53,884 nt of DNA from CALCMJ01 sp964475415 (GTDB lineage: Bacteria > Bacteroidota > Bacteroidia > Chitinophagales > Saprospiraceae). Position 1 is the stretch's first letter. Each line of letters starts with the position of its first letter. Made by a program: the position numbers and the translations under genes. Where the stretch lies: the NCBI GenBank assembly GCA_964475415.1, contig CAYYWZ010000022.1, positions 1 through 53,884 on the forward strand, given 5' to 3'. The notes under the pieces are model-generated. The model saw only the letters and a list, made by a program, of their open reading frames with translations. It had not been told where the DNA came from and ran no database searches. This document shows positions 43,954-53,836 of the stretch, one piece after another.

Positions 43954-46900
43954 ATGATTAGCAGATTTACAATTCTCGTTATAGCCATGTTTTGCGCTAT
44001 TTCGGGCTTTTCTCAGACCCAACTCCAGGGTAAAATTACTGATGAGGGAACTGGCGAACCTATATTATTTGGAACCATAGCCTTATACAAAAATGATGTG
44101 CTTGTAACAGGAGGTGAAACGGATTTTGATGGAAACTTTTTGTTTTCTGAACTAGATCCAGGAACCTACGATGTAGAAGTACAATACGTGGGTTACACCA
44201 CAAAGAAAGTTACTGCTGTATTAGTTAAAGCTGGACAAAGTAACAAACTTAACGTCGCAATAGGACAAGGAGTCCTTATGGATGTAGTAGATGTTGTTGC
44301 TTATAAGGCTCCACTTGTAGAATTTGATAATACAAGTCAGGGTCAGACCATAACAGCGGAAAATATTAGATCACTACCTACGAAGAATATAAATGCCATA
44401 GCCGCAACATCTGCAGGATTATCATCGGTAGATGGTGGTGAGATTTCCATCAGGGGATCTAGACCGAATGGTACAGATTACTATATAGATGGTGTCAGAG
44501 TTACTAATGCTAACCTTATTACTCAAGATGATATAGATCAGATGCAGGTAATTACAGGAGGGATAGAAGCAAAATATGGGGATGTTACTGGAGGAATTAT
44601 CTCTATAACAACTAAGGGGCCCTCTCAGCGATTTTCTGGGGGATTAGAGCTAGAGACCTCTCAGTATCTAGATCCTTATGGATATAATCTTGCAGCTGGT
44701 AATGTCAGTGGGCCGCTATTGAAAAATTCTGCTGGAGAATCTTTACTAGGTTTCAGATTATCTGGACAGTACAGAAAAATAAATGATAATAACCCTTCAG
44801 CTTTTGGTGTATACAGAGCGCCGGAATCTTTTATTAATGAGTTAGAGAAAAATCCTGTTTCTGGTTTTAATGGAACAGAGATTCCTACAGGAGAATTTTT
44901 ACAAGCCTCTGATATAGGAGATCCTGTAGCTGCTAGACCTAATGATGACGATACTAACTATAATGTGAATGCAAAAATTGATGCAAAACTTAGTGACAAT
45001 ATAGATATCACCTTATCTGGTTCTTATTTTGAAAGTCAAAACAGATTTACGGTAAGTAATGCTTGGTCATTACTGAACTGGACTAATAATCCTTATGATT
45101 ACGAGAAGGGATATAGAGGTAACTTTAGATTTAGACACAAGTTAGGGAAGCAAACTTTTGGAGAAGATCTCACAGATGAAGAAAAAGCAGCAAGTAGTAC
45201 ATCTATTAAGAATGCTACATATTCTTTACAAGTAGGGTATGAAAAAAGATTAGGTAGAACAGAAGATCTTAGACATGAAGATAGATTATTCAACTATGGC
45301 TACTGGGGAAAAACAGATGTAACTTATGTGCCCTCAATTGGTGTTGTGAGTGATACGGCTACCTGGGAAGGACAAGAAGTATTTCTTAATGGCCAAGCTT
45401 TTGCAATGCAAGGTTATACAGAGACTATAGGAGAATTTACGCCTAACTTAGATATTAACCCTACACTTTCTAGATATAATGTAACAAATGGTATTCTTGA
45501 TGATGATGTATTGAATGTATGGGATCTTTACACTAATGTAGGTCAGGTATATAATAGATTCAGTAAGGACGAAACGGATATATATACTATCAATGTTACA
45601 AGTGGTTTTGACTTTCTACCAGGAGGATCTGAGAAAGGAAGACATAATATACAGTTCGGTTTTAACTACGAACAAAGAGTAAATAGATTCTGGGCAGTTG
45701 CACCAAGAGGATTGTGGACTGAGGCGCAGCTTCAGGCTAATAGACACTTGACAGGTGTAGATGTAAATAATGTATTAGACTCAATCGATCAGTTCGGCGA
45801 AAGATTTGCAGTCTATGCTCCATTATCTCTAGCAGATGAATTTCCTGATAATAAGTTTTTCAGAGAAGTCAGAGAGCTTACCGGACAAGAGCTTAATGAG
45901 TATGTCAATGTGGATGAGCTAAACCCTGCAGATCTAAGATTAGATATGTTTTCAGCAGCGGAGTTAATTGATAGAGGACTAGTTTCTTATTACGGTTATG
46001 ACTACTTAGGAAATAAATTAGGTGCTGATGTTTCTTTCAGTGATTTCTTTTCTAGTGAAGACGAAAACGGAGTAAGAACGTTTAATGTCGCTCCTTGGCA
46101 ACCGATATATGGTGCTGGTTATATACAAGATAAGTTTACTTATAAAGACATAATATTTAGAGTGGGTGTTAGGCTAGATTACTATGATGCAAATACTAAA
46201 GTACTTAAGGATCCTTATTCTTTATACGAAATAGAATCAGCTGATGCATTCGCTAATAGAACAGGGGAAGAATTACCCTCTACAGTAGGCAGTGATTATA
46301 AAGTATATGTTGCTGGCGAAGATTCTGATGAGATTGTTGGATTCAGACAAGGCGATAACTGGTTTTCAGCTAATGGTACTGGAGTAAGTGGTGGTAACGT
46401 ATTGTTTGGTGGTGGATTAGTCTTCCCATCTTTCCAAGATAAAGATCCAGATGATAGAAATATACAACAGAGAGGATATGACATTAATAAGTCTTTCGAA
46501 GATTATGATCCTCAGCTGAATTTCATGCCTAGATTAGCATTCTCTTTTCCTATATCCGAGGATGCAGGTTTCTTTGCTCACTATGATGTCTTAGTACAGA
46601 GACCACCTTCTAATACAATTCAGACAGGTCTAGATTATTACTTTTTTGAGACAATAGGTAGATTAAACCCGAATGGAACACCTGCTAATAATCCTAACCT
46701 AAGACCAGAGAAAACGATAGATTATGAGGTAGGATTCCAACAAAAATTATCTAACTCTTCTGCACTTAAAGTTTCTGCTTTCTATAAAGAACTTAGAGAT
46801 ATGGTTCAGAGAAGATTTTTTAATAACCTAGCGGCACCGCTCAATAGATACGAAGCTTTTGGAAACTTAGATTTCGGTACTGTAAAAGGTTTCTCTTTCT

Positions 46901-47586
46901 CTTATGATATGAGAAGAACAGGAAATCTGCAGTTAAATGCAACCTATACACTTCAGTTTGCTGACGGATCTGGTTCTGATGCCAACTCTTCTGCAGGACT
47001 TAACCAAGAGGGTGATCTTAGAACACTTTTCCCATTATCTTATGATGAGAGACACAGACTTACAGGAACTATAGATTATAGATACGGAAGTGGAAATGCA
47101 TACAATGGTCCTTCTATAGGAGGAGTAGATTTATTTGCTGACACAGGCCTAAATGTAATACTTACAGGTGTTTCTGGTAGACCATATACGAGTTTTACAA
47201 CGATTATAGAACCGTTAGACGCTTCAGGAATAGAATCTATAAATGAAGCTAGATTACCTTGGGTGTTCAATGCGGACTTAAGAATAGATAAGAGATTCAG
47301 TGTTTCCTTATCAGAGTCATCTAAAAGAAACTTAGGAATCAATCTATATTTTAGAGTTCAGAATTTATTTGATGCGAGAAATGTCATCGGCGTATATCCT
47401 GTTACAGGTGATCCGGATGACGACGGATTTATAACATCTACTTTTGGTCTAGATAGAATAGATGAGATAGAGAGATTCGGTGGAGATGTAAATAGTTATC
47501 TAGCAACATACCAAGCTAGAATTCTAAATCCAGGAAATTATACAAGAGCAAGAAGACTTTATCTAGGAGTTATTTTTGACTTTTAA
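43954..47586 (+). CDS. TonB-dependent outer-membrane receptor with carboxypeptidase-regulatory-like N-terminal domain
   Basis: 1210 residues. The signal peptide ends at GFSQ. Residues about 22-105 form a CarboxypepD_reg-like beta domain (LQGKITDEGTGEPILFGTIA ... VEVQYVGYTTKKV). The plug follows with ISIRGSRPNGTDYYIDGVRV and YGDVTGGIISITTKG near residue 215. The C-terminal barrel is long and ends in Phe (YLGVIFDF), the usual barrel signal. There is no SusC-type signature motif that I can confirm, and no SusD is adjacent. The gene is first in an operon with a large exported protein and a PorV/PorQ-like protein, which suggests it may not be an ordinary nutrient importer. Substrate unknown. Confidence 0.88.
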   Translation: MISRFTILVIAMFCAISGFSQTQLQGKITDEGTGEPILFGTIALYKNDVLVTGGETDFDGNFLFSELDPGTYDVEVQYVGYTTKKVTAVLVKAGQSNKLNVAIGQGVLMDVVDVVAYKAPLVEFDNTSQGQTITAENIRSLPTKNINAIAATSAGLSSVDGGEISIRGSRPNGTDYYIDGVRVTNANLITQDDIDQMQVITGGIEAKYGDVTGGIISITTKGPSQRFSGGLELETSQYLDPYGYNLAAGNVSGPLLKNSAGESLLGFRLSGQYRKINDNNPSAFGVYRAPESFINELEKNPVSGFNGTEIPTGEFLQASDIGDPVAARPNDDDTNYNVNAKIDAKLSDNIDITLSGSYFESQNRFTVSNAWSLLNWTNNPYDYEKGYRGNFRFRHKLGKQTFGEDLTDEEKAASSTSIKNATYSLQVGYEKRLGRTEDLRHEDRLFNYGYWGKTDVTYVPSIGVVSDTATWEGQEVFLNGQAFAMQGYTETIGEFTPNLDINPTLSRYNVTNGILDDDVLNVWDLYTNVGQVYNRFSKDETDIYTINVTSGFDFLPGGSEKGRHNIQFGFNYEQRVNRFWAVAPRGLWTEAQLQANRHLTGVDVNNVLDSIDQFGERFAVYAPLSLADEFPDNKFFREVRELTGQELNEYVNVDELNPADLRLDMFSAAELIDRGLVSYYGYDYLGNKLGADVSFSDFFSSEDENGVRTFNVAPWQPIYGAGYIQDKFTYKDIIFRVGVRLDYYDANTKVLKDPYSLYEIESADAFANRTGEELPSTVGSDYKVYVAGEDSDEIVGFRQGDNWFSANGTGVSGGNVLFGGGLVFPSFQDKDPDDRNIQQRGYDINKSFEDYDPQLNFMPRLAFSFPISEDAGFFAHYDVLVQRPPSNTIQTGLDYYFFETIGRLNPNGTPANNPNLRPEKTIDYEVGFQQKLSNSSALKVSAFYKELRDMVQRRFFNNLAAPLNRYEAFGNLDFGTVKGFSFSYDMRRTGNLQLNATYTLQFADGSGSDANSSAGLNQEGDLRTLFPLSYDERHRLTGTIDYRYGSGNAYNGPSIGGVDLFADTGLNVILTGVSGRPYTSFTTIIEPLDASGIESINEARLPWVFNADLRIDKRFSVSLSESSKRNLGINLYFRVQNLFDARNVIGVYPVTGDPDDDGFITSTFGLDRIDEIERFGGDVNSYLATYQARILNPGNYTRARRLYLGVIFDF

Positions 47587-47627
47587 TTCTAATAACAATA
47601 TTTCAATAATAATATAAAACTCATATC

Positions 47628-50600
47628 ATGGGTACTAAAAGAATAATATTAGTGTTTTTATTGGCAAGTATCAGCTTATCGCTGTTTGCTAAGAACCCAC
47701 CAACAACACCAGGAGATTCTACTCCTCCGTCTAATAATACATCGTTAGAAGTTAACTATAGAGAGGACTGTGTTCCTGCAACTACGCAGATTGACATGGA
47801 GATTAATAATGTCAGAGCCAGACTCATTACTGGTGGAGATATATGGTGGGATTTCCAAGATGGGAAATATATCGTTCCAGCTCCTCCTCCAGGATCTCTT
47901 CTTCCTGAAGTGTCTTCTATTTTTGCAGGTGCTGTATGGATAGGAGGACAAGATCCAGCAGGAAATTTAAAAATTGCTGCTCAGACGTATAGAGGTGGTA
48001 ATGGATCACAGGTAGATTTTTACGCTGGTCCTCTTAACTCAATTAGCGGTACAACAGAAAAAGATACTTGTGATAACTGGGATAGATTTTTTAGAGTATT
48101 TGGTGAGGAAGTAGAAACTGTAGATGTATTGTTCGAAACAGGAGCACTAGAAATAGATGATATTCCCGAGAACGTATTATACTGGCCTGGAAAAGGAAAT
48201 CCTTATTTTGCTGAGCGATATAATTTTGAATTGCCTGATGCAAGTCAGGGATTAGGATCTTTTTGGGATGAAGATCAGGATGGAATTTATGATCCTTTAC
48301 AAGGAGATATTCCCATTATAGAAATAAGAGGATGTGAGCCTCCAACAAGAGGTGCAGCATTAGAGCTTTTGCCAGATGAGATGACTTTCTGGATATACAA
48401 TGATTTCGGTGGAGTACATGCAGAAACTATGGGGGTAGCTATTCAGATGGAAGTACAGGTGCAAGCCTTTGCCTATGCTACGAATGATGAGATAAATGAT
48501 ATGACCTTCTTAAGATATAAGCTGATCAACAGAGCTAACGAAGATATAAGAGACTGCTATTTTGCGATGTGGGTCGATCCAGATTTAGGTTGTTCTGAAG
48601 ATGATTATGTAGGTTGTGATGTAGGACGTTCTTTAGCCTATACCTATAACGAAGATGCTTTAGATGGAAATCCAGGGATAGACTGTGCTGGAGGTGTAGC
48701 AACTTATGAAGATGTAGTTCCTATTATTGGTACAGATTATTTTAGAGGACCTCTAGGACCTAAGAATATTGAATTTGATCTAAACGGAGATACGGTTCTA
48801 GTTAACCCACCTGTAGGTTCAGCAGAATTTGATACAATTGTTGAATTGGGTATGTCCTCATTTACATATTATAATAGAGGTGGTCTAGGAGCACCTGCTC
48901 CTACTGAGGATCCTCAGATAGCAGAACACTACTATAACTACATGAGAGCATTATGGAGAGATGGAACAGCTGTGACTTTTGGTGGGAGTGGTTATACGCC
49001 TGGAAGTACGGATTCTGTAAGTTATACTTTCCCTGCTGATCCTAATAGTAATGACGGATGGTCTATGTGTACGGCTGATCTTCCTTTTGGAGATAGAAGA
49101 ACGATCCAAGCATCAGGGCCATTCTTGCTTAAGCCAGGTGCTGTAAATGAGTTAATTATAGGAGCTGTATGGGTGCCAGACTTAACTTATCCATGTCCAG
49201 ATATTTCTAGATTACAAGCTGCAGATGATTTGGCTCAAGCCTTATTTGATGCATGTTTCGAAATCATCGATGGACCAGATGCTCCAGATGTATGTCCTAT
49301 AGAATTGGATGAGCAAGTTATACTTGTATTAAGCAACGATACCTTATCTTCTAATAATGCCTTTGAAGAGTATGAAGAGATAGATATATTATCTCCAGAT
49401 TTTGTAGAGGAAGAAGATAGACTATACAAATTTGAAGGATATAAGATATATCAACTTGCCAATGCATTAGTAACACCTCAAGAATTTGATGATGTAGATA
49501 AAGCTAGATTGATAAGTCAGGTAGATGTCAAAAATGGCATAACAGATATATTTAATTGGAATGCGGAAAGATTTGAAGGTATAACTGAAAATCTCTGGAC
49601 TTTTGAAAGACAAGTAAGTGGTGCTGATGATGGAATAAGACATACTATTCAGATAACTGAAGATCAGTTTGCATCAGGAGATAGAAGACTTATAAATCAT
49701 AAGAAATATTATTTCTCAGTTCTCGCTTATGCTCATAATGAGTGGGAACCATTTGATCCGGCAACTGAGTTTGGTCAAAGAACACCATACTTAGAAGGAA
49801 GAAAAAATATTAAGACTTATACTATTATTCCTAGACCGATTGTATACCAGACATTAAATTCAGAATATGGAGATGGTGCTATTGTAAAGCGTATTTCTGG
49901 ACAGGGTGTAGGTGGTGTAGCTGTAGAGTTAGAAGATGGAATTCATGAAGCTATTATTGATGGTACATTCGATGGAGAACTTGTCTATAAGCCAGGTCTT
50001 AGTCCTATAGGTATTAACATATATGATCCGTTTAATGTTAAGAATGGAAGCTATAGGCTTAGAATTTTAGGAGAACATGACAGTGGTGCTGTTTGTGCTC
50101 TAAGACCAGGAGCTACTTGGGAACTAATAGAAGAGGATGGTAATGTTATAGCTTCTGAAAAAACACTAGATCAGCTTAATGAACAAATACTTACAGATCT
50201 AGGATTTTCTATAACGATAGGACAGACAGAAGATGCTGGAGCTAATGTAGATGATGACAATGGAGCAATTGCAGTAAGCGCAGAATATGAAGATCAAGGA
50301 GGTGCAATTTGGTATGGAGGTATACCAGATGACGCTAGAACTCTTGGAGGATTTCCGGCCTTCCTAAGATCTATGTTTAACTTCATGAAAACTTCTGATG
50401 GAGAAACAGATAATGCTCTCGATCCGAGCCAAGCTTACAGTACCCTAGGTGATGGAATATTTAATCCGTACTTTTTAGCAACCAGTGAAGATCCAGCAGC
50501 AGCAGATTTTCCATTCTATATTACACCCGCGTGGAACTCAACTGTAAATATTTCTAACGCTAGTAGAACTAATAATGGATTAAGTAAGCTTAACAATGTA

Positions 50601-51707
50601 GATATTGTATTTAGCCCTAATCCAGAGGAATGGAGTAGATGTGTAGTTGTTGAGACAGCAAATAGATTTAATACTTTGGAAGGAAACACTATAGGTGGTG
50701 CAGATATGTTTGACCTTAGACAATCTAATTCAGTAGGTAAGACAGGTCAAGAAGATGGTGATGGTATTGGGATGAGTTGGTTTCCTGGATATGCTATTGA
50801 TGCTGAAACAGGAGAAAGACTTAATATTTTCTTTGGAGAGAATTCTCTCTACAGTGATCTTAATCCAAATATAACAGAGCAACTACTTGCTCCCGCCAAT
50901 GGAGGAGATATGTTATTTAATCCTACAAATGAACTCTTTAATTCTGATGCTGGTAACTTTAACATTGATGAATCTATAGATCTTGTAGCTGGTAATCACC
51001 ATATGGTATATGTAACTAGGACAGCATATGATAGTTGCGAGGCTATAAGAGAGCAGCTAGGAGGTCCATCAAATATTGTAGGAAAAATAAATACTACTAG
51101 AGTTATCACTTGGGCATCTGTTCCTTTAGTTAATCATGAAGAGATGTTATCTTATGATGAAGGTTATGTACCTAACAGACTAGAGATTAGAATGAGAGTG
51201 GATAACCCTTATAATTTAGTAGAAAGTGTAAATATACAAGTAGCATCGGGATGTTCTGCGGAGGGAGAATTACCAGAATACGAATTCGAAATTAGAGGAA
51301 GTGAAGCTACTGATGTAGAATTAGCAGAAGGTGGAAATGCACTTTCAGAGGTGAATATTGTGCCTAATCCATATTATGGATATTCACAGTATGAGACTTC
51401 TCAGAATAGTACGACTGTAAAAATTACTAATCTTCCTGATAAGGCTACAATTACAATTTATACCCTAGATGGAAAATTTGTAAGACAGTTTAGAAGAGAT
51501 GAGTCACCAGTACTGAAAACAGGAAATAATCCTGGAGTTAGATCAACTCAGGTAGTACCTGATCTCGAATGGAATCTTAAAAATTCAAAAAATATTCCAG
51601 TAGCGAGTGGAGTGTATTTATTCCACATAGTTGCCCCGGATTTAGGAGCGGAGACTACACTTAAGTGGTTCGGTGTGAATAGAAAATTCGATCCATCAGG
51701 ATCATAA
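47628..51707 (+). CDS. Very large exported protein with atypical FlgD-like C-terminal domain, probable T9SS cargo
   Basis: 1359 residues. The signal peptide ends near SLFA. Residues about 40-100 have NVRARLITGGDIWWDF and FAGAVWIGGQDPAGNLKIAA, a block I have seen only as a conserved family without known activity. FWDEDQDGIYDPLQGDIP near residue 210 resembles a calcium-binding loop. The last 90 residues (VNIVPNPYYGYSQYETS ... ASGVYLFHIVAP) are a FlgD-like sorting fold. The end, KWFGVNRKFDPSGS, lacks the usual basic KKLII-type tail. No catalytic motif is evident. Context (receptor upstream by 41 bp, PorV-like downstream after a terminator) suggests a dedicated surface complex. Function unknown. 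Confidence 0.75.
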   Translation: MGTKRIILVFLLASISLSLFAKNPPTTPGDSTPPSNNTSLEVNYREDCVPATTQIDMEINNVRARLITGGDIWWDFQDGKYIVPAPPPGSLLPEVSSIFAGAVWIGGQDPAGNLKIAAQTYRGGNGSQVDFYAGPLNSISGTTEKDTCDNWDRFFRVFGEEVETVDVLFETGALEIDDIPENVLYWPGKGNPYFAERYNFELPDASQGLGSFWDEDQDGIYDPLQGDIPIIEIRGCEPPTRGAALELLPDEMTFWIYNDFGGVHAETMGVAIQMEVQVQAFAYATNDEINDMTFLRYKLINRANEDIRDCYFAMWVDPDLGCSEDDYVGCDVGRSLAYTYNEDALDGNPGIDCAGGVATYEDVVPIIGTDYFRGPLGPKNIEFDLNGDTVLVNPPVGSAEFDTIVELGMSSFTYYNRGGLGAPAPTEDPQIAEHYYNYMRALWRDGTAVTFGGSGYTPGSTDSVSYTFPADPNSNDGWSMCTADLPFGDRRTIQASGPFLLKPGAVNELIIGAVWVPDLTYPCPDISRLQAADDLAQALFDACFEIIDGPDAPDVCPIELDEQVILVLSNDTLSSNNAFEEYEEIDILSPDFVEEEDRLYKFEGYKIYQLANALVTPQEFDDVDKARLISQVDVKNGITDIFNWNAERFEGITENLWTFERQVSGADDGIRHTIQITEDQFASGDRRLINHKKYYFSVLAYAHNEWEPFDPATEFGQRTPYLEGRKNIKTYTIIPRPIVYQTLNSEYGDGAIVKRISGQGVGGVAVELEDGIHEAIIDGTFDGELVYKPGLSPIGINIYDPFNVKNGSYRLRILGEHDSGAVCALRPGATWELIEEDGNVIASEKTLDQLNEQILTDLGFSITIGQTEDAGANVDDDNGAIAVSAEYEDQGGAIWYGGIPDDARTLGGFPAFLRSMFNFMKTSDGETDNALDPSQAYSTLGDGIFNPYFLATSEDPAAADFPFYITPAWNSTVNISNASRTNNGLSKLNNVDIVFSPNPEEWSRCVVVETANRFNTLEGNTIGGADMFDLRQSNSVGKTGQEDGDGIGMSWFPGYAIDAETGERLNIFFGENSLYSDLNPNITEQLLAPANGGDMLFNPTNELFNSDAGNFNIDESIDLVAGNHHMVYVTRTAYDSCEAIREQLGGPSNIVGKINTTRVITWASVPLVNHEEMLSYDEGYVPNRLEIRMRVDNPYNLVESVNIQVASGCSAEGELPEYEFEIRGSEATDVELAEGGNALSEVNIVPNPYYGYSQYETSQNSTTVKITNLPDKATITIYTLDGKFVRQFRRDESPVLKTGNNPGVRSTQVVPDLEWNLKNSKNIPVASGVYLFHIVAPDLGAETTLKWFGVNRKFDPSGS

Positions 51708-51718
51708 AATATTTATAA

Positions 51719-51756
51719 GCTTACGATTGCCTAGCGTAATCGTAAGCCTATTTTTT
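51719..51756 (+). terminator. Terminator between the large cargo gene and the PorV-like gene
   Basis: A perfect 10-bp inverted repeat (GCTTACGATT / AATCGTAAGC) has a 9-nt loop and is followed by CTATTTTTT. It lies 11 bp after the stop. The PorV-like gene 57 bp later may thus be read by partial readthrough or its own promoter. Confidence 0.8.
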
Positions 51757-51812
51757 AGACAAGGATCATATAGGGTTTGGTTCTAGCTAACAACAACTTT
51801 AATAAATAACTT

Positions 51813-52865
51813 ATGAAAAAATATATACGCGAGATAATCACATTTGGACTACTGCTTATGGTCGTACCTGTTGTTTTTGCTGGTAATCCAGACAGACAAG
51901 GGGAGGCAGGAGCAGGAGAACTTTTGTTTAACCCCTGGGCAAGAAGTGCAGGGCTTCACACGATGAATACTTCTTCTATATCTGGAGTAGAAGCTATGAG
52001 ACTTAATATAGCTGGAATGGGAAGAGTTGACGGAAAAGAACTACTTATCGGGAACACTAGACTATATGAGGGTTCTACACTTAAGCTTAATTCCTTAGGA
52101 TTTGTAACTAAGGTAGGAAATAGTGGAGCGATTGGAATTAGTCTTATGTCAGTAGATTTTGGAGATATCCAGATTACTACAACAGATCAGCCACAAGGAG
52201 TTGGAGGAACTTATTCTCCAGGATTTTTTAACCTAGGTGTGGGATATGCTTATACTTATGAAAATAAGATTTCTGTCGGAATTTTATTTAGAACAGTATC
52301 TGAGTCTCTTCCAGATGTAAGCGCATTCGGATTTGCCATAGATGCAGGGGTGCAATATGTATCAGGTGACGAGGACAACTTTAAGTTAGGGATATCACTC
52401 AGAAATGTAGGATCGCCGATGAAGTTTGGAGGACAAGGATTGTCTAGTCAAGTAGGTGCTCCCGGTTCAGTTCCATCTTATGTAATCACAGTAGATCAGA
52501 GAGCGCAGAGGTACGAATTACCTTCTGTACTGAACATAGGATTGTCTTATGATTTCTATTTCGGTGAGAAGATATACCTTAGAGCATTGACAAATTTTAC
52601 ATCTAATGCATTTTCTAGAGATCAGATAGGAGGTGGATTAGAATTTTCTCTGGATAATAAATTCTCTTTAAGAGGTGCTTATAAGTATGAGTTGAATCCA
52701 GGGGCTGAAGAAGAGGCTAACATATATTCTGGCCTTAGCGTAGGTGCATCAGTAGATGTACCATTGCAAAAAGCAGGTGGTAATAGAGTAGGAATAGATT
52801 ATGCATACAGAGCTACTAATCCATTTAGAGGAACACATAATGTAAGTCTGAAACTATCGTTTTAG
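51813..52865 (+). CDS. PorV/PorQ-family outer-membrane protein
   Basis: 350 residues. The signal peptide ends near VFAG. The mature start QGEAGAGELLFNPWARSAGL and the SISGVEAMRLNIAGM segment match PorV/PorQ-type FadL-like barrels. The body is 14 or so amphipathic strands and the C terminus ends NVSLKLSF with the terminal Phe of outer-membrane barrels. PorV shuttles T9SS cargo from the translocon to the PorU sortase. Proteins of this wider family often sit next to individual cargo genes, as here. It is probably the dedicated partner of the 1359-residue protein upstream. It is not the housekeeping porV with certainty, because the usual neighbours (porU, gldJ) are absent. Confidence 0.85.
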   Translation: MKKYIREIITFGLLLMVVPVVFAGNPDRQGEAGAGELLFNPWARSAGLHTMNTSSISGVEAMRLNIAGMGRVDGKELLIGNTRLYEGSTLKLNSLGFVTKVGNSGAIGISLMSVDFGDIQITTTDQPQGVGGTYSPGFFNLGVGYAYTYENKISVGILFRTVSESLPDVSAFGFAIDAGVQYVSGDEDNFKLGISLRNVGSPMKFGGQGLSSQVGAPGSVPSYVITVDQRAQRYELPSVLNIGLSYDFYFGEKIYLRALTNFTSNAFSRDQIGGGLEFSLDNKFSLRGAYKYELNPGAEEEANIYSGLSVGASVDVPLQKAGGNRVGIDYAYRATNPFRGTHNVSLKLSF

Positions 52866-52885
52866 GAAGGATTTGCAATTTTTTG

Positions 52886-52893
52886 TACTTTTG
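52886..52893 (+). promoter_or_regulatory. -7 box for greA
   Basis: TACTTTTG matches TAnnTTTG exactly, 74 bp before the greA ATG. It lies 20 bp after the PorV-like stop codon. No convincing -33 box. Confidence 0.5.
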
Positions 52894-52904
52894 TAAAAAA
52901 TATG

Positions 52905-52932
52905 AGAACGTCTCCATGATAGGGGACGTTCT
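52905..52932 (+). other. Hairpin in the greA leader
   Basis: An 11-bp stem (AGAACGTCTCC / GGGGACGTTCT, one G-T pair) has a 6-nt loop and would sit at the very 5' end of the greA message predicted from the -7 box. No T-run follows. It could stabilise the leader, attenuate greA, or act as a weak terminator for the upstream gene. Confidence 0.5.
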
Positions 52933-52967
52933 TCTTCATTTAATATATTGTAAGAAATAAAAGGATT

Positions 52968-53441
52968 ATGGCAACGTATAGTTATATGACTCAGGAAGGT
53001 TTTGATAAATTATCTGCTGAGTTAGAGCAGCTAAAAACAGAAGGAAGAAGAGAGGTTGCTCGAGCGATTGCTGAAGCTCGAGAGAAAGGAGATCTTTCAG
53101 AAAATGCCGAATACGATGCAGCGAAAGATGCTCAAGGCCTTCTAGAAGCTAAGATAAATGGAATGGAAAAAGCAATGGCTAATGCTAGAGTACTAGATGA
53201 ATCTCAGATAGACACATCTAGAGTTACAGTTCTTTCTAAAGTAACAATAAAGAATACCAACAACGGAGCCCAATTAACTTATAAACTTGTTTCCGAATCA
53301 GAAGCAGACCTAAAGAGTAAAAAAATATCTGTTTCTTCACCTATAGGGCAGGGCTTGTTAGGAAAAGAAATAGGAGATATTGCCACTATAAGCACTCCTA
53401 GAGGTGAGCTTAAGTTCGAAATTGTAGAGATTACAGTCTAA
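52968..53441 (+). CDS. greA: Transcription elongation factor GreA
   Basis: 157 residues, the standard length. The N-terminal coiled coil (residues about 1-75, YMTQEGFDKLSAELEQLKTE, then GDLSENAEYDAAKDAQG) carries the acidic tip DLSENAEYDAA that reaches the RNA polymerase active site. The C-terminal globular domain ends SPIGQGLLGKEIGD ... FEIVEI. GreA stimulates cleavage of backtracked transcripts. The start of the HIT gene overlaps its stop (TAATG), so both come from one transcript. A hairpin precedes it in the leader. Confidence 0.97.
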   Translation: MATYSYMTQEGFDKLSAELEQLKTEGRREVARAIAEAREKGDLSENAEYDAAKDAQGLLEAKINGMEKAMANARVLDESQIDTSRVTVLSKVTIKNTNNGAQLTYKLVSESEADLKSKKISVSSPIGQGLLGKEIGDIATISTPRGELKFEIVEITV

Positions 53442-53836
53442 TGGCTACTATCTTTTCTAAAATAATAAATGGAGAAATTCCATCTTATAAAGTAGCAGAA
53501 TCAGATGAATTTCTAGCCTTCTTAGATATTAATCCTCTAGTGATGGGACACACGCTAGTAGTCCCAAAAGTAGAAGTAGATTATATTTTTAACCTTGATG
53601 ATGATCTACTTTCCAGACTTATGGTGTTCTCTAAGAAAGTAGTTCATGCTATGGACTTATGCATAGAATGTGATAGAATAGGAGTTACGGTTATCGGACT
53701 TGAGGTTGCCCACGCCCATATTCATCTTATTCCGATAAAAAGTGTAAGCGACATGAATTTTTCTAAAGCTAAACTAAGTCCTACTGTAGAAGATATGAAA
53801 GAAATAGCAGCTAGAATTTCTGCTAAGTTTATTTAA
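53441..53836 (+). CDS. HIT-family nucleotide hydrolase
   Basis: 131 residues. IFSKIINGEIPSYKVAESDE is the standard N terminus of bacterial HIT (Hint-like) proteins. PLVMGHTLVVPKVEVDYIF lies mid-protein and the catalytic histidine triad is AHAHIHLIP near residue 96. Family members hydrolyse nucleoside phosphoramidates or dinucleotides. It is coupled to greA by TAATG, a common arrangement in Bacteroidota. The final 48 bp of the window show no further gene. Confidence 0.93.
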   Translation: MATIFSKIINGEIPSYKVAESDEFLAFLDINPLVMGHTLVVPKVEVDYIFNLDDDLLSRLMVFSKKVVHAMDLCIECDRIGVTVIGLEVAHAHIHLIPIKSVSDMNFSKAKLSPTVEDMKEIAARISAKFI

